Both the position numbers and the translations under genes were made by a program. Source: Lineus longissimus (Eukaryota; Nemertea; Pilidiophora; Heteronemertea; Lineidae). From it: 64,000 bases of DNA. Shown here piece by piece: positions 62,267-64,000 of the stretch (position 1 is its first letter; every line of letters begins with the position of its first letter). The notes under the pieces are model-generated. The model was given only the letters and a program-made list of their open reading frames with translations, was not told where the DNA came from and searched no databases. The stretch is taken from NCBI RefSeq assembly GCF_910592395.1, contig NC_088318.1:9298349-9362348 (forward strand), given 5' to 3'.

Positions 62267-62313
62267 ATGGAGCATGGAGATGATGTTGACAGCCCTGATC
62301 CTGATACCACTAC

Positions 62314-62363
<50 letters not shown>

Positions 62364-64000
62364 TAGATGATGCTAACCAGGCTGTACCTGGTGCACGTAG
62401 GCACCAAAAAAGCTACAGTCTCAATCAGAAAATTGACCTTATCGAGACATACCAATTGGAGCATACTATAGGATTACGTCATGCTGAAACTGCGACATCA
62501 TTTGCTAGACACCACCGCATAGCACCGCAGACATTTAGACGTTGGATAAGCACAAAGGATGACTTGTTTGCCCTCAGAGATAGATCAACTCAAGACCATA
62601 GAAGACGGAGGAGACAACGGCAACACGGCACTGATGCACAAGGTAGTGTTTCTACAAGCATTATATTCCTCGCTAAATGAATTTCCTTCTTTGTTGGCCT
62701 GTACCGACCGGAATAAGTCCGCTTCTGTGTCATGGACGGAAGAATAAGTCGCATTATACATCAAAGCGACTGACCCTGACCATGCCATTAACAATATCAG
62801 TATTATTGTTCCTGGGACCTTTATTCCTAGGACTAACATTTCGTTCATACCTGTAGTTATCACCAATCAATATTTCCAATGATGTTAAACGTGTTAGCTT
62901 TTTTATTTCAGCATAGTGGCCCGAAATGGAAAACAATTTGAACACCTGGTTCCTTGAGCGCCGAAGACTTGGTTTCCCTGTTTCCGGTGAGGGTATTAAT
63001 GGGCAAGCTGGAAGAGAATTTCGGCAATGGTGGGCAGAGCTTCCGAACGAAACGAAGGCCGAAAGACTAGAACAGAGACCACTGCGATATCTTTTCCATG
63101 CATCTGCACATTGGCTTAGCAACTTTATGGAAAGGTGAGCTTTATTCCGCTGTTGCATGGATCGGCCTTAACGTACGGAATGGATTGTATTCGGTGAATT
63201 TTAACAATATGCAAATTCCATTTCAGGAAACAAATCACCTATCGAAGGAAGACCAATGATTCAAGGGGGTTACCTGACAACGCCCAGGCTTTAGTTGCCG
63301 ACTACCGGGGAGATTTTGCCGACCTCATCAGAGACGCTGATTTTGATGTCATCATGAACATGAATGAGACGTTCGTGTTGTTTATGGTGCCAAGATCGAC
63401 AATGGAAGCGACTGGATCCCAGAATGTTGACATTAGATCATCCCAAGGCAACCCGAAACTTGGATGCACGGTGACTCTAGTAGTTACGACAGACGGACGA
63501 AAAGGACGAGCCGAGCTCAACTTCAGAGGCTTGGCACCAGGTGGTGACGTCATTCGGCAGCTTCAGGCGGATGCGCCAGACAATGTGCGAGTGAGCATTG
63601 GCATAGAATACAAGTCCGTGGTTGTAGTACAGGACATGTACCTGACGTCATCAGTGTTGTCATTGACGGTCAGAAATTCTAGTTAATGGTAGTATTTTTT
63701 AGGAAAATCAGAACTTCTTTGACTAAAATTGTTGTACGTTAGTCATGGATGCAACCAAAACATTGTGCGTGTCTGACTGTTCAGAAAAGTAATGTAAATG
63801 TTCATACTTGTTGTTTGCTTTTCCAGGTAACTGGTAGTCCACAGGGTTGGGCACGACACCAATCGCTAATCGAGTGGTTGCAGGCCCTGATTGTGCCATT
63901 TGTAGCAGGGGCCACGTTCCTGTTACTTTTAGACAGGTATCCGGCGCATCGAAATCAGCAATTTCGTGATGCAATCACGCAGGGAATAGGACAGACACTT
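62267..64000 (+). pseudogene. Pogo-type transposase with introns, catalytic Asp changed (pogo copy 4, runs off the right edge)
   Basis: Exon 1 (62267-62642) encodes an aspartate run (DDDDDGDDDDDDDDDDVDD, from a GAT repeat) and the helix-turn-helix (RRHQKSYSLNQKIDLIETYQ, then APQTFRRWI). Exon 2 (62912-63134) begins with an in-frame TAG and then WPEMENNLNTWFLERRR. Exon 3 (63227-63590) has IMNMNETFVLF, where the catalytic Asp is Asn. Exon 4 (from 63827) has GWARHQSLIEWLQALIVPFV and the second catalytic Asp in LLLDRYPAHR. All introns are GT-AG with matching phases. The third Asp is outside the window. The exon 1/2 junction is at the same protein position as in copy 2. Confidence 0.82.

Overview
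This window is a piece of animal (metazoan) nuclear DNA. It is AT-rich and intron-rich, has GT-AG splice sites, contains no operons, and is crowded with eukaryotic transposable elements (Tc1/mariner, pogo, PIF/Harbinger, LINE, Ty3/gypsy remnant, tRNA-derived SINEs, foldback MITEs). Frequent AGGCCTA-type words and the element mixture suggest a marine invertebrate, perhaps an echinoderm, hemichordate or related lineage. That placement is an impression, not a demonstration.

The only recognisable host gene is the 5' half of a PHLPP-type phosphatase (PH domain leucine-rich repeat protein phosphatase) on the minus strand. Six exons lie between 17891 and 370 and join in frame: an N-terminal RA/ubiquitin-like region, a PH domain, and the first leucine-rich repeats. 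The remaining LRRs and the PP2C phosphatase domain must lie left of base 1. Its introns hold a LINE tail, a pogo transposase, a nearly intact Sleeping Beauty-like Tc1 element, SINEs and several MITEs. A second, unrecognised host-like exon with clean splice sites is at 58072-58184 (minus).

Layout by region. 1-18 kb: PHLPP exons and repeat-filled introns. 18-26.3 kb: a ~305-bp tandem repeat, a 1.02-kb foldback element built from chained short palindromes, and nested MITEs. 27.9-32.8 kb: two duplicated small exons, a frameshifted RPA-like single-strand DNA-binding gene, a 1.04-kb foldback, a USP-like cysteine-protease fragment and a gypsy protease fragment. 32.9-36.4 kb: a LINE with endonuclease and reverse transcriptase, sitting between the arms of an older inverted repeat. 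36.6-39.3 kb: a complete pogo element inserted in a tandem repeat. 40.2-43.9 kb: a complete two-gene PIF/Harbinger element. 44.3-46.5 kb: a second copy of the 18-20 kb foldback, beside a decayed pogo transposase. 46.8-48.1 kb: an element whose ends are minisatellite arrays. 49.6-50.4 kb: an inverted pair of SINEs. 50.4-54.7 kb: almost featureless. 55-62 kb: MITEs, a 146-bp tandem repeat inside a hairpin-ended element, LINE and Tc1 fragments, and another palindrome-chain foldback. 62.3-64 kb: a fourth pogo transposase running off the right edge.

The most unusual signals are the palindrome-chain foldback family (two copies, each flanked by a 6-bp direct repeat TACGYC), the RPA-like/USP-like pair of broken genes, and four divergent pogo-type transposase lineages in 64 kb. 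All boundaries and similarities were judged by eye. No alignment or database search was run.
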